Shown: positions 12,308-25,661, numbered from the stretch's first letter. The stretch is 64,000 bases of DNA from Penicillium oxalicum (GCF_001723175.1 NC_064651.1:1612001-1676000); one strand, 5' to 3'. Program-made: numbers and translations. Notes: a model not told the origin generated them from the sequence alone.

Positions 12308-13975
12308 TCGTGCAGATAGCATTCAGGGAGCCCCGATGGGATTATGTGTAGGCGGGCGACGCGGGCCCCCCGAGGTCGTGGCCACGGCTGTTTGGCTCAT
12401 TTCTCAATCGGTTCCCAATGATCCCGCCAGTCCTAGAAGCCGGAATGATCTTGCACCGTTTTGGACCATTCTTGGACGATTCCCTCCCTCTCCATGTACA
12501 TTTCCTTCCCCCTCAGAGTACCTCCCGTGTTCGAAGAGAGTAGCTTGACACTGTGCGATACTTTGCAATGTTGCAGCGAATGACAAGTGATGCCGCGTCA
12601 ATGGATGGTGGATATTCTCGATTAGGTATGCTCTCCAGCCGCCAGCTCTGAGTCATCCTGAAGGATTGGATTGGCGTAAGAGGCTCACCTCACGGAACTA
12701 ACCTCAAAACCAGTTTTCTGCCTGGGGGGGCGATAAGCTTTTGCAGCAGTTATCGTTGCCCAGCAGCACGGGGAGCCTGCCGATCTCGGATCGAAGGGGA
12801 GGCAAAATGGAGAGAGAGTGGAGCCCAGCGACAGTCTGGGGGAGCTGATCGCTGCTACCGTCCACGCTGCTCACCAGGTGGAACGCCTGCCCTCCGTAGC
12901 ACTACGGTCCCGGGGATTCCCTTTTGAGTATACAGTCGTATCGAGTAGACAGTCCCCTATTGACCACTAAGATACAATCTACACTGTTGACGAACGCGAG
13001 TGCACTGTAGGCTAAGGCTGTTGGCAGGAGTTTGAATCTCCGCCTGCTCGAGGGATGGATCATCGGATCCATGACCGAATCCCATTCAGCACCATGACGA
13101 CCGCAGTTTCTCCAGCCAGGTAAGAGAAGAAGAATGAGCGTGCCTGCGATGATGTCAAGGAGCACGGTACCCAGTGCTGGACAGCGTGCAAAAAGTCCCG
13201 ACCTCCCCCAGTGCCAGTCGCACCCGATGCCACTCCCAGTGTCTCGTCCCACATGGAAATCATTCACCCACGACTCGTGACTCGTGACCCGCCATAGGTC
13301 ACGATCTCCTGCCTTATCTAATCGATAACCCGCCCCAAGCTGGGCGCCTGCACCTGCATCGCCCTCCTGCTCTGGCGTCCCCTTTTCCTCTTTTCCTGCA
13401 AACTGGATTCCTTTTCTTCTTTTTCCCCTTCTTCCAATTCCAATCCGACTCCGATCCCTGTGGCATACTGGCACTCTCTATTCTGGTTCCTTCCCCATCT
13501 TTCTCTCGCATTGCTCCCTATCTCAGTCCGGCATCTTGTACACCTCGGCACCAGCTCCCCTCTCGGGATCTTATCGCTCTCGCCTGAAGGACGCATGGTA
13601 CTTGTGATCCAGATCGACCGCTCTGCTCACCGCCTCGTTGCCCTGCCGTAGATCCTGGACGGCGCGCCTGTCACTCGTTATCGTCGTGATCCTCGTTATC
13701 GGCGGGTCTTGCCCCCCAGAGGACCAAACGTACTTTGTCCAGCCCAGTTGGAAGCCTATCAAGCCTGTCGGAACTGGTCATCCCCCCCCCCCTGGTCCCC
13801 AATCATCGTGCAGCCATCCTCGACTCTTCTGCACCGTCGACACGCCCTCGAGGTCCCTTGGAGATCGCCCTTTTGGGCTCCAGCAGTCCCGCCCTTTCCA
13901 GACTCTCCAGGCATCACATCATCTCCCGCCTTCATTAGACCAGCGGTTCTCCGTCCCTTCTACCTCCTCCCATCG

Positions 13976-13990
13976 CCCCCCCCCCCCCCC
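13976..13990 (+). repeat. Poly-C tract, 15 nt, in the atg1 leader
   Basis: Uninterrupted C15, with a shorter C11 at 13782-13792, inside the C/T-rich sequence upstream of atg1. Confidence 0.85.
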
Positions 13991-14445
13991 TCTTCCCGTC
14001 TTCCACCATTCCTTGGCTCACTGGACGGTGGTTCCATCTCCTCTCCCACCCAAGTCGATACTCGACACCGAGCCACTCCGACCTGCATCTATACATCACC
14101 ACTCCACCGCCTGGTCACGTCGCGGTAATCGGGATACTCCTACCTAGTCATCCATCACGCTGTCGTGCTGCACCCAACGCCTTGTAATCATCTCTTGCCA
14201 TTTACTCTATTCCACCAAGTTTGCTTAGGTCTATAGTCGCTCGGAGGCACAGGGTCGTCCTCGCGCAAACACGTTCAACCCGACTAGGCAGGTTCCACAG
14301 CACTGCTCCGAGCTCCCTCCTCCAACCCTCTAAACCTGAATCCCTGCTCGACCGTGTTCATCGTGTTCCACCGTCTCGAGCTTTGTGAGCTTTTCTAGCT
14401 TCAAGATCGCGCACGCACCCTGGCCCTTCCCTTCTCCTCCCCTCC

Positions 14446-14490
14446 ATGGGCATCGTGCTGGATACAATACTTCGAGCGTTGCTGCGGTAG
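14446..14490 (+). promoter_or_regulatory. Upstream ORF in the atg1 leader
   Basis: An ATG in the context CTCCATGGG opens a 14-codon frame (MGIVLDTILRALLR) that ends in TAG at 14488-14490, 107 nt before the atg1 ATG. Its distance and context are compatible with reinitiation or start-site control, but transcription of this position is inferred from proximity only. Confidence 0.4.
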
Positions 14491-14597
14491 CTGTCGGTGG
14501 GTACAAAAGGTGGCATTCGACGCTATCAATATCTTCCCCCGCGAGGGTCGTCTAGGAAAGTATCAGCGCACGGTGGCGAAGCCACGCGGCCGCAGTC

Positions 14598-17500
14598 ATG
14601 GCATCTCAACTTCCACGACGGTCACGCGAGACCCCTCGACTGGAAATGGCCATCGGTCCTTACACTCGACACAACAAGATCGGTCAAGGAAGCTTTGCCA
14701 CTGTCTATCAGGGCGTTCACACGGTGAGTAGATATCCATCACCATCATCTATGCCGGGTGGCTTACAGATCACTAATGGCTCGGGATCCCTCGCGGTATA
14801 GAAAACTCGTACCTTTGTGGCCATCAAATCAGTCAATCTCTCCAAGCTGAACAAGAAACTGAAAGACAACCTTTCCTCCGAAATTGACATTTTGAAAGGC
14901 CTCCATCATCCACACATTGTCGCACTCATCGATTGCCATGAGTCCACATCCCATATCCATCTCGTGATGGAATTCTGTGCTCTTGGAGATCTCTCCGCCT
15001 TTATCAAGAAAAGAGATACCTTATACGATCATTCCTCCACCAAGGACATGATTGCCAAATACCCCAATCCCCCCGGCGGGGCCCTCAACGAGGTGGTCGT
15101 GCGGCATTTCCTCAAACAACTATCCAGTGCCCTGCATTTCCTGCGCGAACGAGATCTCATCCACCGGGACATCAAGCCGCAGAATCTCTTACTATGCCCC
15201 GCGCCTACCTCGTACCAGAGCGGGTCTGCACAGGTTGTCCCCTACAAAGGGAGTGATGACTCTTATGAACCAATGACGGGGTTGGAGACGCTCCCTATGC
15301 TCAAAATTGCTGATTTTGGCTTTGCACGATCTTTACCGGCGACCTCCCTGGCCGAAACTCTCTGTGGCTCGCCACTCTATATGGCTCCGGAGATCTTGCG
15401 ATACGAGAAGTACGGTGCTGAGGCTGATCTTTGGTCTGTGGGCACGGTACTTTACGAGATGGTTGTTGGACGGCCGCCGTTTCGCGCGACGAATCATGTC
15501 GAGTTGCTTCGAAAGATTGAAAAAGGGGAAGATCGAATACGCTTTCCTGAAGAGAACCCGGCATCGGACGACATGAAGAAGCTCATTCGGAGTCTCTTGA
15601 AGCGCAACCCCGTGGAGAGACTGAATTTCCCAGAGTTTTTCAAGAGTAAGGTGATCACGGATCCGATTCCAGGACTCGTTGCGGACGATTTGCCCCAGGA
15701 TCGCCGGCGTCCCTCCGCAGATGTCACCCGTGGGCTGCTGCCTGCTCGCACGGATCAGCGCTCTGTAAAAACACCGACGAATGAGCATCACTCTCCGAGA
15801 GAATTGCCGTATACCACCGACCAGGAGGAACGAAGGACCCTGGTTCCATCTCATCGACCGAAGCCGCCACGGCAGCAGTCAGAGACCTCCCCCAGCGCGA
15901 CTCCCATGCAGCGCGTGGGAAGTGCCGATCGTCCATCTTCGGCGGTCGTGAAAGAAATGCCACGAGGAAACACGCCCCCTCAACGGCCACCCGCTGTGTC
16001 ACATGCCACGGCCCCTGGCCGTCAAGAGACGCTGACCCGTGACAGCCCGCCCGGCACGCTGGAGCGACGGAGCAGTCGCAGAACGCATGCTGCATCGCCC
16101 AAGGTCGGCCGGGTCGAGAAGACTGTCGAAGAACGAGAGCGCGCCGCTCAAGAAGTGGCATTTGAGCGCGACTATGTTGTGGTCGAGAAACGTGCCGTGG
16201 AAGTCAACGCGTTTGCGGACGAGTTGGCGCATAGCCCACGGATCCAGGCCGGGCTTGCTCGCGGTTCGGGGGGCTCTATGCCGCGACGTGCCACGACGCA
16301 GGGACTTCCCTCGACAGGGTCGACGTCCCCGCACTTTGCGTCAAAGGCGATGCAGATTATCCCCAGCCGCGCTCGGGCAGACTCGATCCACCAGCGTCAA
16401 CATTCCTACGAGCGAAGGTACGGACAAAGTCCGACATCTGCAACTTCTGCGATTTCAAAGGCCCTCAATATGGCCAGCGGTCGTCTGTTTGGAATGGGGT
16501 TTTCGCCTCCGCTGGCATTAACTAAAGGCGGCCGATCCCCTCCGCTTGCTTACAATCCGTTCCCCGCCTACCCTGCGGCGCAAGCCAGCCTGATGTTGAC
16601 GGGGGATGGAGGCGCCAAGAATAGCGCAACCGTTGACGAAGACTGCCGCGCGGTTCAGACCATTGAGGAATGCGCCACGCGGAGTGATGTCGTGTATGGC
16701 TTTGCAGAGGTCAAATACAAGCAATTGATTCCGCTGGCTCCATCGGCTGTGACAGATCCTGCGGTCTCAAATGAGGATCCTCAGGATCTGGCTGACGACG
16801 GATTGACCGTTGACGCTCTTGTCACGCTATCCGAGGAGGCTCTGGTGCTTTACGTCAAGGCCTTGTCTCTACTGGCAAGATCGATGGATATCGCTGGTGC
16901 TTGGTGGACACGAAAGAACCGAGAGGATGGCTACGGTGACGCTCCCCATCGCAACGACAATACTGCCATTGCGGGTGCTCGAATCAACAATGTCGTCCAG
17001 TGGGTTCGAAGCCGGTTCAACGAGGTTTTGGAAAAGGCCGAATTTGTGCGTCTGAAGTTAATTGAGAATCAGAAGCGACTGCCACCAGACCACCCTAGTC
17101 ATCCTGGAAACCACGCCGCGGGGTCTACAGTCGCCTCAAGCGGGTCGGGCGACGTGGCCGTGAGCCCCGGTGTGACCGCTGAGAGGCTGATGTACGATCG
17201 CGCTCTGGAGATGAGTCGCACGGCGGCTATCAGTGAGTTGACTGGCGAGGATCTCGCGGGATGCGAGATTGCCTATGTGACGGCTATCCGAATGCTGGAG
17301 GCGGTGCTGGAAGAAGATGGCCTTCGGGCTTCCGCCGGCCAATCCACAAGCCAATCATCCCAGAGTGCCGACAAGAGGACCGTCGAAGGCTTGGAGGGGG
17401 AAGATCGACAGGTGATCGTCAAGTGTAAGTTGATTCTCCCTCATCTATGTTTGGTGTTCCTGTTGTACAGTCTGCAGCAAGGTTGCTGACTTTGGGAGGG

Positions 17501-17668
17501 GAAATAGTGGTATCTAGCATGCGAGGTCGGCTCGCCGCTCTTCGGAAGAAGCTGGTTATTCTTTCGAAGCGACCTTCAGCTGCCACCCCGACGATGACCA
17601 GCGGGAGATTTCCGTCGTCCAACCTGGTGCCCGTGGCGCATGCGACCGGAGCAACGCCGCCTCGATGA
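14598..17668 (+). CDS. atg1: Autophagy-initiating serine/threonine kinase Atg1
   Basis: Exons 14598-14723, 14802-17424 and 17508-17668 give 969 aa; introns of 78 and 83 nt have branch-like CTAAT and CTGAC. The kinase domain (about residues 22-330) has the glycine loop [11 protein letters not shown] (from G29), catalytic lysine K51 in [12 protein letters not shown] with D165, DFG with D213, and an activation segment ending in APE. The long Ser/Pro/Arg-rich middle and the C-terminal helical (tandem MIT-like, about 640-960) part match Atg1, which binds Atg13 and phosphorylates autophagy factors at the phagophore assembly site. An in-frame ATG lies at codon 17, so the first 16 residues could be skipped. 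The last intron uses an ATAG acceptor; the nearer CAG acceptors would put in a stop. Confidence 0.95.
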
Positions 17669-19325
17669 TTCTGTTAATGGGCTCGTCTGCCTGGAGCCCA
17701 TGCCCTCATCCGGCTTCTTTTCATTCTCCACTCTCTCCCTTTGATATCGGAGATGCTCGATTTGACACACCCGCCTTTTGAAATTGATGTTGATCATTCC
17801 TATTCCTCAAGGTGTATTCTGTTGAAAATTTTGGGGGTGTTCTGTGCTATACATACCATCTCCATCTGGAGGAGGAACGCGTTTTGTCCTTTCCGGATGC
17901 TTCTCATAGTCCATCTTGTTCATGCGTCATCCTGGGTTTTTACTGGGCTTGTTTTCATCCTGTTTGTCTTTTTTTCGGATTTGCTTTTTTCTCTGTGGGT
18001 TGGTTTTTTTTTTTCTGTGGGTTGGTTTTTTTTTTCGAATGGCGCCGTTGCGAGACTGTGATTTTACTGATTGATTTCCTTCTCCATTTCGCTGGCGCGC
18101 TCAAGTACGATGTGCAAGGTCATGGAGTTTACGGTGAATGTCGGGCATGGATTACGAGAATGGATTACATGTGATGCGAGATTAGATGAGAGTTGTTATC
18201 TCTTGTGACGAATTGACATGATTTGATACCATAGTCTATCTACTCTGTGGATTGCACCTGGAAGGATCTTGGGGAGTCCATAATACCTGTCTGTACATCT
18301 GGACTGAGAGTCTCAGTGAACTATTCTCGTCTGATTTGTGTTCCTGCCCAGGACAACCGATCCGTAATGGCCCGTCGTGTAGGTCTTCCTGACGATCAAG
18401 CTCGACTGGCATCCATGGACATCCCACAGCGGCGTGGGTATTCTCTCCCTTGGCAAGAATCTGTAGATGAACCCTCTGATCTTCTCACCTGAACCTTGGA
18501 CAGCTGTTTGCAATCGAAACGTCAGGATGAGGCGTTCAATTGGTGTGCGCCCACTAGGTTCCACATGACGACAGTGATCTAGACCGGGGCGAAAAAGCAT
18601 CGGAACCCTTCCAATGCTTCTCGAGAAGGACCTTACAGGTTGACTGCAATGATGTTTTCCACCATTCTTCACCCGTCCAGTTGGCCGTGAGAACGTTCGG
18701 TCTAGATTTTGTCGACCATCGTTACAAGCACATCGGGCCAATTCCACGTGGAAGGCTTTCCACATCTCGTTTTATCGATGTGGTAGGTAACGACAGCAAA
18801 ATTCTGTAGGATGTTCTTCTACCTTGGAGACATATGGATCATATGGCCTCTGCTTGCACCAGGCTGGGAGAACGCAAGAAGATTGGAAGTCAGTAAAGAG
18901 TCCCTCACTCCCCAAGCTGTACCTTGCAGTGATCTAGCATTTCAGCAAACGGATGAAGAGGGACATTTTCAAGACCTTCGCGATCTTGAATTCAATATCC
19001 AACAACCTCTGTAGTATTTGCTTTCCTCAAGTGCTTGGCTGTATTGAAGTTCAATGCTGGCAGATGAGACTGTGGAGTATCGAACTATCTACAGCCTTAG
19101 TGTGCCTTGCTGATAAGGATTGCACCATTTTTGGTGCGAGCACATCATCGGTCGGGGAGGGATCGCCTCGGTCAGTGCTACTTTGTGTAGGATAAGGATG
19201 AATTTCATGACGGATCGATATAATCGACATTGAAGCACGAGCTCGTGAGCGTGACCCTTTTATATACGCTTGTCTTCCCCATCGAGGGAATTGCCAGTGG
19301 AGTTGGAAATCCCCGGTTACCTGAA
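17669..19325. other. Intergenic region
   Basis: About 1.7 kb. 17690-18060 is T-rich, like the atg1 3' UTR, with two T9-10 tracts near 18000-18035. A 150-codon frame on the - strand (18313-18765) and several + frames have no recognisable motif. No gene is supported. Confidence 0.5.
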
Positions 19326-21349
19326 ATGGCGGGGTACCCCATCACAGAACGGACGCCGCTCAAACATGCGGATCTGGACGAGGAGCCAAGGGCTGCGGAT
19401 GGCTTCACCGAATTATGTCAGTCTCTGCAAGGTGACCCCGGTCACTTTGATGAAGAATGTCAACGAGACTAGATCAGTGTCACTAATCATGCCCAAGGGG
19501 TCTTTCCTTTCATTTTGCACGCATCAGATGAAGGCCATGTCTTTGATTCATCTCCTGAAAATCGCCGACAGTTGGGTGTCTTCAGTGCCACCTTGCTCAT
19601 CTTCAACCGCGTCATTGGAACCGGTATTTTCGCAACGCCGGGGACCATTCTGGCGTTGACGGGCAGTGTTGGTCTATCACTCTTGATGTGGGGGATTGGC
19701 ACCGTGGTGGCCATTGCCGGAACAGCAGTCTATCTTGAATGGGGCACGGCGATTCCCAAGTAGGTTTCTCTCACACGAGTTTCACGATGGAATTGGGAAG
19801 CAAGTCCAACCCGGTATTGACTCGTGTATTTCAGAAATGGTGGCGAAAAGAATTATCTGGAATATGTCTACCGAAAGCCCAAGTTTCTGGTGACGGCCAT
19901 GTTTGCCGCGTACGCCTTTCTGCTCGGCTGGTCGGCAAGCAACAGTGTGGTCTTTGGACAGTATATCCTCAATGCTGTTGAAGTGGAGGTCGATCGATGG
20001 AATCAGCGATGTATTGGACTGGCGTGTCTGACTGCTGCATTTCTGATCCACTCAATTGCACTCAAATGGGGCATTCGGCTTCAGAATCTGCTCGGCATCA
20101 TCAAGTTGTTCATCGTCCTGTTTATCATTGTGTCGGGCTGGGCGGCTCTGAGGGGACATACCAGATCAGAGACTCCAGATAACTTCCGTAATGTCTTCAG
20201 TGGCACACAAGGGAGTGGATACAGTATGGTGATGGCGCTGTATAATGTCATTTGGTCATTCACTGGATACTCGAACGCCAATTATGTGAGTTGGTCTTGG
20301 TCTTGTTCTTTAGGGGTGGGATCAAATTCAATGAGGAACTGACATCGAGTCTCTCCAGGCTTTGAGCGAGACCAAGAACCCTGTTCGCACGTTGAAGATT
20401 GCTGCACCCCTTGCCATTGGCTGCGTCGGTGTCATGTACATGCTCGTCAATATTGCCTACTTTGCTGCTGTGTCCAAACAAGACATGCTGGAGTCGGGCA
20501 CCGTCGTTGCGGCCGTGTTCTTTGGCAACATGTTTGGCAAGCAAGCGGAGAGGGTCATGTCGGTTTTTGTGGCCCTGTCTGCGTTTGGGAATGTCTTGTC
20601 GGTCCTCTTTTCGCAGGGTCGAAGTACGTCTTGATCTCCACTCTTCTTTTGGCCTTATGTGGTGGATTTTCAATATGAAATACGTGCTAACTGGGGCTCA
20701 ACTTTGCTCTCTGCAGTCGTCCAGGAGCTCGGTCGAGAAGGCGTATTGCCCTGTTCAAAATTCTTCGCCAGTAATTGGCCGTTCCATTCGCCCGCTGCTG
20801 GTCTTCTGGAGCACTACGTTGTATCCGCAGTGATTCTGCTTGCGCCTCCTCCCGGTGATGCATATAACTTCCTGCTCAAGTAAGTTTGCGCTCGTCTTCA
20901 GATCGTGGAAACAACCCTCGGGGTCTGACTGTCTCTGTGTACGATTTAGCTTGATCTCGTACCCTCTGGCGATTGTCAATGTTTTCGTCGCCTTGGGCCT
21001 CATCCACATCTATCTCAATCAAAGCGTCAAGTTCCCCGACTGGAGTCCCGGAATTCGCGCGACCCTCCCGGTGACCACCTTCTTCCTCGTGTCGAACATT
21101 TACTTGGTGATTGCGCCCTACATGCCCCCAGATGAGGGTCAGAATGTATACGAGCACCTTCCGTACTACTTGCATTGCGTTGTGGCTCTGGCGTTGTTTG
21201 CCTTGGGAGCGCTCTACTACGTCGTGTGGGCAGTTTTTCTCCCTCGATGGGGCGGGTATGTGCTGGTCAAGGAATCTGTCGTGGATGCTGACGGCTGGTC
21301 CCGAAGCGTGTTTACACGATTGCCATATTCTTCAGCAGCGAATTCATAG
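19326..21349 (+). CDS. Mup1-like high-affinity methionine / LAT-type amino-acid permease
   Basis: Six exons (19326-19431, 19528-19759, 19835-20285, 20359-20623, 20717-20879, 20950-21349) with five GT-AG introns of 70-96 nt give 538 aa; every junction keeps the frame. The protein is an APC-superfamily transporter with about 12 membrane segments. It starts with a short acidic cytosolic tail and then the conserved TM1 segment NRVIGTGIFATPG, with ALSETKNPVRTLK after TM6 and GRIVQELGREG before the next span, all typical of fungal Mup1-type permeases. It would take up methionine or related neutral amino acids at the plasma membrane by proton symport. Substrate is inferred from family resemblance. 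Confidence 0.87.
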
Positions 21350-22145
21350 AGATCTAGATTCGAATCTATAGTATTTCAAGAGCGTTCAAAGCACGATGTA
21401 CCCTGCAGGTTGCAATTCCGCACAGCTCGAATCGTGACATTCGATTGGTCCAATTATTATGGAGTCGATTTGAAATAAGGAAAAGGAAAGAGAAAGTAAG
21501 ATAAAAAAAATACTAGGGCTAATCGATCCTTCCAGGGAGCCCACTAGCCGATTGGATAGTTTCCGTACCAAATTGATGATAACGCATCAGCCTAAATGTC
21601 CCAATCCTCTATGGAAGCCTATCCAGGAAAGCAGCTGAAAAGCTGCATGTCATAGACCCCTCAAACTGACTGGTGCATAGTCTTGCAAGAAAAAAAAGTA
21701 ATCGAGAAAAAGAGATTTCAAAGATACAATTCACAGTCGACTGCCGTGGAATGATCGGGGCCTTCGCTGCTTGGACACTTGCGTGAGGTGAAAGAGAAAA
21801 AATCTCCAAGAAACGGAACGAAAAGGCGGGAGACGAACACACCGTGAAAGGCGGTCAATCGAGGACGTGGGTCCGAGCTCTTTACCGCCTGCAGTATTCT
21901 GCCGGGTGGTCCCCTTGTTCGTGTTTGGCCCTTCAAAGCTTGTCTTCCTTAGTTGGAGGCTTGGTTGGAGTCGTTCTTTGATTCATTTCGACATCTCTGT
22001 ATATTAATGGGCGCTTGGGTCTTTGTGTGTGTATATTAGTTTCTTTGTTTCTCTTGGATTCTCCGTCAATTGCCCGTCCGGCCTCCAATCGAAAAAGGTG
22101 CCGAGGTTTGGCGCCTCGCCCGTTGGAAAAGAGAAAAACCCACCG
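21350..22145. other. Intergenic: promoter and leader of ape2
   Basis: About 0.8 kb between two + strand genes. No gene is supported. The frame of ape2 exon 1 is open upstream of 22146 but without an earlier ATG in a good context. Confidence 0.5.
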
Positions 22146-25127
22146 ATGCGTCGCTTCTCCACGCGGGCGTTGCTTCACGCAAAGCCACCGCTTCTATCCG
22201 CCAGGCCCCTCCCCCTCTTTCTCTCCGCCTCGCAATCAGCGTCAGCTCGCAACTTACGGTTCCCTCCTCGATCCCTCCAATCTCACATCTCCCGCTCCCC
22301 TTTCTCCCACTCATCCAAACGTTACTGCTCCTATCGAAGAATGTGCAGCTCACGACGCGACGAGCCCTCTGGCTCGACCAATGTTCATGGCCGGGAGGTC
22401 CTCCCCACCAACGTCAAGCCAGTCCACTATGATTTGACTCTAGAGCCAGACTTCAAGACATTTAAGTTCAGTGGCACGGTAACGATCGAGTAAGTTTTTC
22501 CGCTTTGCTCTACTGCCGGGAGATGGCTGCATCACCATGACCATCGACGCTGATATCACATGTACAGTCTCCAGGTCAACGAAGACACAGGCTCCATTTC
22601 TCTCAACTCCAACGAAATCGAAATCCACACCGCCTCTGTCCACCACAAGGGAGCTGTGATCGAGTCCAAGGGCAATGTCGTGATCAACGAGGATACCCAG
22701 GTGGCTACCGTCCAGCTGAAGGAGGCGCTCTCCGCCGGCAGTGACGCTCAGCTCACCCTCACCTTCACCGGTATCCTGAACGACAACATGGCCGGCTTCT
22801 ACCGGTCCTCCTTCCAGGAAAACGGCAAGACCGAGTACATTGCGTCAACACAGATGGAGCCCACGGACTGCCGCCGCGCGTTCCCCTGCTTTGACGAGCC
22901 CGCCTTGAAGGCCAAGTTCACAGTCACCTTGGTTGCCGACAAGGACATGACCTGCCTCAGCAACATGGATGTGGCCTCTGAGACTGACGTTCAGGGTGGT
23001 GCCAAGAAGGCTGTCAAGTTCAATACCTCCCCCCTCATGTCGACCTATCTGGTTGCTTTCATCGTGGGCCGTCTCAAGTATGTGGAGACCCAGAACTTCC
23101 GTGTGCCCATCCGTGTGTATGCCACGCCCGATCAAGATATCGAGCACGGTCGATTCTCCCTGGAACTCGCCGCCAGGACCTTGGCTTTCTATGAGAAGGC
23201 GTTCGACAGTGAATTCCCGCTCCCCAAGATGGACATGGTCGCCGTGCCTGATTTCAGTGCTGGCGCCATGGAGAACTGGGGTCTGATCACGTATCGTATC
23301 GTCGATTTGTTGCTGGATGAGAAGACCAGCGGTGCCTCACGCAAGGAGCGTATTGCCGAGACCGTCCAGCACGAATTGGCCCACCAATGGTTCGGTAACT
23401 TGGTCACCATGGACTTCTGGGATGGTCTTTGGCTGAATGAGGGCTTCGCCACCTGGATGTCGTGGTACTCTTGCAATGAGTTCTACCCTGAGTGGAAGGT
23501 GTGGCAGTCATATGTCATTGACAACCTGCAGAGCGCGCTGTCCCTCGACTCGCTCCGCTCTTCTCACCCCATTGAAGTCCCCGTCAAGCGCGCCGACGAG
23601 GTTAACCAGATCTTCGATGCCATTTCCTACTCCAAGGGTTCCTCTGTGTTGCGCATGATTTCCAAGTACTTGGGTGAAGAGGTCTTCTTGAACGGTGTTC
23701 GCGCATACATCAAGAAGCACGCCTTTGGTAACACTCAGACTGGTGATCTCTGGTCTGCTCTGGCTGACGCCAGTGGCAAGCCCGTCGAGACTGTTATGGA
23801 TATCTGGACGAAAAACGTCGGTTTCCCCGTCATTAGCGTGACTGAGAATCCGGAGTCGTCCTCCATTCACCTGAAGCAGAACCGCTTCCTGCGTACCGGC
23901 GATGTCCGTCCTGAAGAGGACCAGACTATCTACCCATGCATGCTGGGTCTGCGTACTAAGGATGGTGTCGACGAGAACACCATGCTGACCAAGCGGGAGG
24001 CTGAATTCAAGGTGCCCGACTTGGACTTCTTCAAGGTCAACGCGGATCACTCGGGTATTTACCGCACCTCATACACCCCCGAGCGTCTCACCAAGCTGGG
24101 TCAGGCTGCCAAGAAGGGACTTTTGACCACCGAGGATCGGGCTGGTCTCATCGCCGATTCCGGCGCTCTGGCTTCCTCCGGTTACCAGAGGACGTCTGGC
24201 CTGCTGTCCCTGCTGAAGGGTCTGGACACTGAAACCGAGTTCATTGTCTGGAACGAGATGCTGACCCGTATTGGCTCGGTCCGCAGCTCCTGGATCTTCG
24301 AGGATCAGGAGACCAAGGACGCCTTGAAGACTTTCCAGCGTGAGCTTGTCTCGGCCAAGGCCCATGAACTGGGCTGGGAGTTCTCCGAGAACGACGGACA
24401 CATCCTGCAACAGCTCAAGGCTCTCTTGTTCGGCTGTGCGGGTACCGCTGGCGATCCCGTCGTGATCAAGGCTGCTCAGGATATGCTCGCTCGCTTCGCT
24501 GCTGGTGATCACTCTGCCATTCACCCCAACATCCGTGGCAATGTGTTCACCATTGTTCTCAAGTACGGCGGTGCTAAGGAATACGATGTCATTCTGAAGC
24601 GCTTCCGTGAAGCTCCCACCTCTGACGAGAAGACCACCGCTCTGCGCTGCCTCGGTGTCGCAGAGGACCCCGCTCTTGTCCAGCGCACTCTCGGCCTGGC
24701 CATGGGTGATGAGGTCCGTAGCCAGGACATCTACATGCCCCTGGCTGGTCTTCGCAGCCACGTCACTGGTATTGAGGCCCGCTGGAACTGGATCAAGGAG
24801 AACTGGGACGCCATCTACAAGCGCCTGCCTCCCTCGCTCGGTATGCTGGGCTCCGTGGTTCAGATCTCTGCGTCTTCCTTCAGCACTGAGGCTCAGCTGA
24901 AGGAGGTCGAAGACTTCTTCGGCTCCAAGGATACCAAGGTAAGTCTGACTCGTGTGCTCTCCACGCTACCTGCTTGGCAATACTAACCTATCTTACTGCA
25001 GGGCTACGACCGTGCTGTTTCCCAGAGTTTGGATGCTATCCGGGCCAAGGTTAACTGGCTGGAACGGGACCGTGAGGATGTCAAGACCTGGTTGAAGAAC
25101 AACCAATATCTCCAGGGCAAGCTATGA
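22146..25127 (+). CDS. ape2: M1 zinc aminopeptidase Ape2, possible mitochondrial and cytosolic forms
   Basis: Exons 22146-22489, 22568-24938 and 25002-25127 encode 946 aa from the first ATG. The metallopeptidase core has the substrate motif GAMEN at residue 347 and the zinc site HELAH at 383-387 with the downstream ligand E406. A C-terminal ERAP1-like helical domain follows, and the length fits the puromycin-sensitive/Ape2 family, which removes N-terminal residues from peptides. The first 65 residues are rich in Arg, Ser and Leu with no acidic residues, as in a mitochondrial presequence. An in-frame ATG at 22341 begins MCSSRRDEP and would give an 881-aa cytosolic form of the usual length. Which start is used cannot be decided from sequence alone. 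The last intron has a perfect ACTAAC branch. Confidence 0.93.
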
Positions 25128-25661
25128 TCCGATTTTTGTGCTGGTTAACGATCTGCCACTTTTGTGGTCTTATACCTCTTCTCACTTCAATAACATGCGG
25201 CCACAATCGCTGCCTGAGATCCCCTCGTGTTTCGGGTCTGGATTCATGATGAAAAAAACTCTACTCCGAACTATCTTACGTACGCTGGCTTTTCCCCCCA
25301 AAAACTCCCGAACTTTATATGAGCTAGGGAATGCTTCTTTAGAGCTAGAATGAACTATGATTTCTTTTTTTTCATCACGAGATGTTCTATCATTTCTTAC
25401 TGAATTGTGTAGATGGCATGGCCGACTGGCCGACTGGTAGAGTTGAAGATTAAAGGGTGTTGACAACCTTGACGAGAGATCAATGACAAGTTCCACCTCC
25501 ATCCATCGTCCCTGGACTGAAAGGGTGGTATCAAAGAATGCGAGTCTGTCATAAATACTTTCATTAAGTTTCCACGACCGCCGTGGCGTCTACAAATTCA
25601 TCAACCGGTAGAATCATGCCCCCGTATCAGAGTCACAATGCTATGATCGATAGAAGCATGT
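25128..25661. other. Convergent intergenic region (3' UTRs of ape2 and prp28)
   Basis: 534 bp between two stop codons facing each other. A/T-rich with short frames only; shared 3' untranslated sequence is likely. Nothing else is seen. Confidence 0.6.

Larger units (their letters stand above)
12308..14597. other. Intergenic: sec59 3' region and C/T-rich leader of atg1
   Basis: 12308-13300 shows no supportable gene. From about 13340 to 14597 the + strand is strongly C/T-rich with runs of 11 C (13782-13792) and 15 C (13976-13990). The long open frames here are low-complexity Ser/Pro/His reading and are treated as leader of atg1. Upstream ATGs are present, including one that opens a 14-codon frame at 14446. 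Confidence 0.55.

Noticed and set aside
13638..14147. 169-codon Pro/Ser/His-rich + frame
   Set aside because: It follows from the C/T-rich composition; an overlapping frame of similar size is also open. Read as atg1 leader.
18313..18765. 150-codon - strand frame
   Set aside because: No motif, no neighbouring exons and no coding-like composition.
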